A DNA stretch of 64,000 nucleotides from Prorocentrum cordatum (taxonomy: Eukaryota > Sar > Dinophyceae > Prorocentrales > Prorocentraceae), in NCBI GenBank assembly GCA_963575745.1, contig CAUYUJ010014601.1:57501-121500 (forward strand), in the 5' to 3' direction. Below the pieces are notes generated by a model. That model saw nothing but the letters and a program-made list of their open reading frames with translations, did not search any database and was not told the origin of the DNA. The position numbers and the translations under genes were made by a program. Shown here piece by piece: positions 63,085 to 64,000 of the stretch (position 1 is the stretch's first letter; every line of letters begins with the position of its first letter).

Positions 63085-63375
63085 TGCTTCGCGTGGCAAG
63101 GCCCCAAGATTCTCACCATGTCAGGCCTCCCATGTTGCGAACTGTTACGAACGTGTGGCACGGCCAAACAACAGTCACGGGTGGCAGGGCAATGGGATTC
63201 TCACCACGTCAGCTTTTGCAGGACACGGCCATGCGGCAGAGCCATAATATCCTTACCCTTTCAGCCTTCCCAGGTCACGCGCGCGCAGCGGGCCGTGGAA
63301 TTCTTACCACGCCACCCCTCCCAGGCCAGGGACGCACGGCAGGGCAGTAATATTCTCACCACTTCAGCTTTCCAG
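63085..63375. repeat. Irregular ~60-75-bp tandem repeat
   Basis: Units carrying 'GGCA.GGC...ATTCTCACCA.GTCAG' recur at about 63094, 63172, 63232, 63287 and 63340 (AAGATTCTCACCATGTCAGG, GGGATTCTCACCACGTCAGC, ATATTCTCACCACTTCAGC). Divergence is high. Not coding. Confidence 0.65.
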
Positions 63376-63490
63376 GGGGGGCCCTACAAATCCCGCGCGC
63401 CTCACAGGCCCCACAGGTGTCGCGGGCCCCGCAAGCCCCACAGGCCCCACAAGTCCCCCACGCCCCACAAAACAGCGATTGTGGGGGCCC
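63376..63490. repeat. CCCCACAGG short tandem run
   Basis: GCCCCACAGGCCCCACAGG-type words about every 9-12 bp between 63405 and 63475. Confidence 0.7.
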
Positions 63491-63495
63491 GCGGT

Positions 63496-63540
63496 TCCGG
63501 ACGACGACACCGACGACGACGACGACGACGACGGCAACGG

Positions 63541-63587
<47 letters not shown>

Positions 63588-63590
63588 CGG
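63496..63590. repeat. (GAC)n trinucleotide array
   Basis: About 95 bp of GACGACGAC with GGC interruptions; same type as 11258-11425. Confidence 0.95.
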
Positions 63591-63593
63591 GGG

Positions 63594-64000
63594 GAGTTCT
63601 GTATTGTCCCGAATAGAAAGCGTACACAGGCACCCATGTCAACTTGGAAACCCAATCGATCACCCGTAAAGGTAAAGTTTAGCCTCCAAGCAAACATGGC
63701 GATTTTCGCTTGCGGACAATACAGAACACACGCGCGCGCGGAGTTCCACATTGCCAATTGTAGAAAATGCACACGGGGGGACCCACGTTGACTTGGATGT
63801 CCAATCGGTCAGCATGAAGGGCCCTCTTTGGTCTCAAAACAAACATGGCGACCTTCCGATTGTAGACAATACAGACCCCATCCGCCAACGCGCGAACGCG
63901 CGTGGGAGGTTCTGTATTGTCCATCATAGAAAGCATACAACAAAACCAAGGTCAACTTCGAAATGCAAGCGGTAACCGTTAAGAGTTCACTTCAGCTTGT
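63594..64000 (+). repeat. ~150-165-bp tandem repeat, two and a half copies, runs off the window
   Basis: Copies start at about 63594 (GAGTTCTGTATTGTCCCGAA), 63740 (GAGTTCCACATTGCCAATTG) and 63907 (GAGGTTCTGTATTGTCCATC). Each continues TAGAAA.CGTACAC, 'GTCAACTTGGAAA.CCAATCG' and 'CAAACATGGCGA..TTCG' and ends in an ACGCGCGCG stretch. It continues past the window end. Confidence 0.85.

Overview
The window looks like nuclear DNA of a dinoflagellate. A complete 22-nt dinoflagellate spliced-leader (SL) sequence sits on the minus strand at 25327-25348, and degenerate SL-like sequences lie just upstream of three large plus-strand genes. The rest fits: very high GC in places, extreme repeat content, decayed retroelements, and protein families I can only place as dinoflagellate-type. 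I see no bacterial operon signals, CRISPR array, rRNA or convincing tRNA. The species cannot be fixed from the sequence; a Prorocentrum- or Polarella-like genome is plausible.

Layout. 1-6.1 kb: a decayed Ty1/copia retrotransposon (gag-like region, DDE integrase, reverse transcriptase, RNase H). 6.1-12.1 kb: non-coding DNA with an inverted repeat, dispersed repeats, long microsatellites, a perfect AT palindrome and degenerate GC-rich 'CAAGACGGCCC' arrays. 12.1-18.2 kb: a decayed DIRS-like retroelement (membrane/acidic gag, RT, RNase H, tyrosine recombinase). 18.2-25.4 kb: minisatellites and dispersed repeats, then a minus-strand gene carrying the complete SL. 25.4-37 kb: almost purely repeats, including a ~0.42-kb duplication, a spaced 62-nt repeat array and a TCCGACTCCGGC minisatellite.

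37.2-62.0 kb is the most interesting part. Three co-oriented gene units follow one another. Gene A is 37.5-42.3 kb: an 870-aa protein with a C-terminal HMG-box-like segment, then an acidic segment and a PARP-type zinc-finger-like segment. Gene B is 43.6-47.6 kb: about 1,300 aa with an N-terminal paired-CxxC motif. Gene C is 58.0-62.0 kb and is split by introns and damaged by a stop and two frameshifts. Each has a degenerate SL-like sequence 65-325 bp before its first ATG. This suggests SL-bearing mRNAs were reverse-transcribed into DNA, or that the set forms an undescribed multigene mobile unit. The ~10 kb between B and C holds a minus-strand RNase H remnant of a LINE-like element, a minus-strand poly-Ala/CAG reading frame, an 88-bp satellite and two short basic reading frames. 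62-64 kb is AGCTAA, GAC and ~150-bp tandem repeats.

All function calls come from reading motifs by eye; none was checked by a database search. Splice sites are inferred, not observed.
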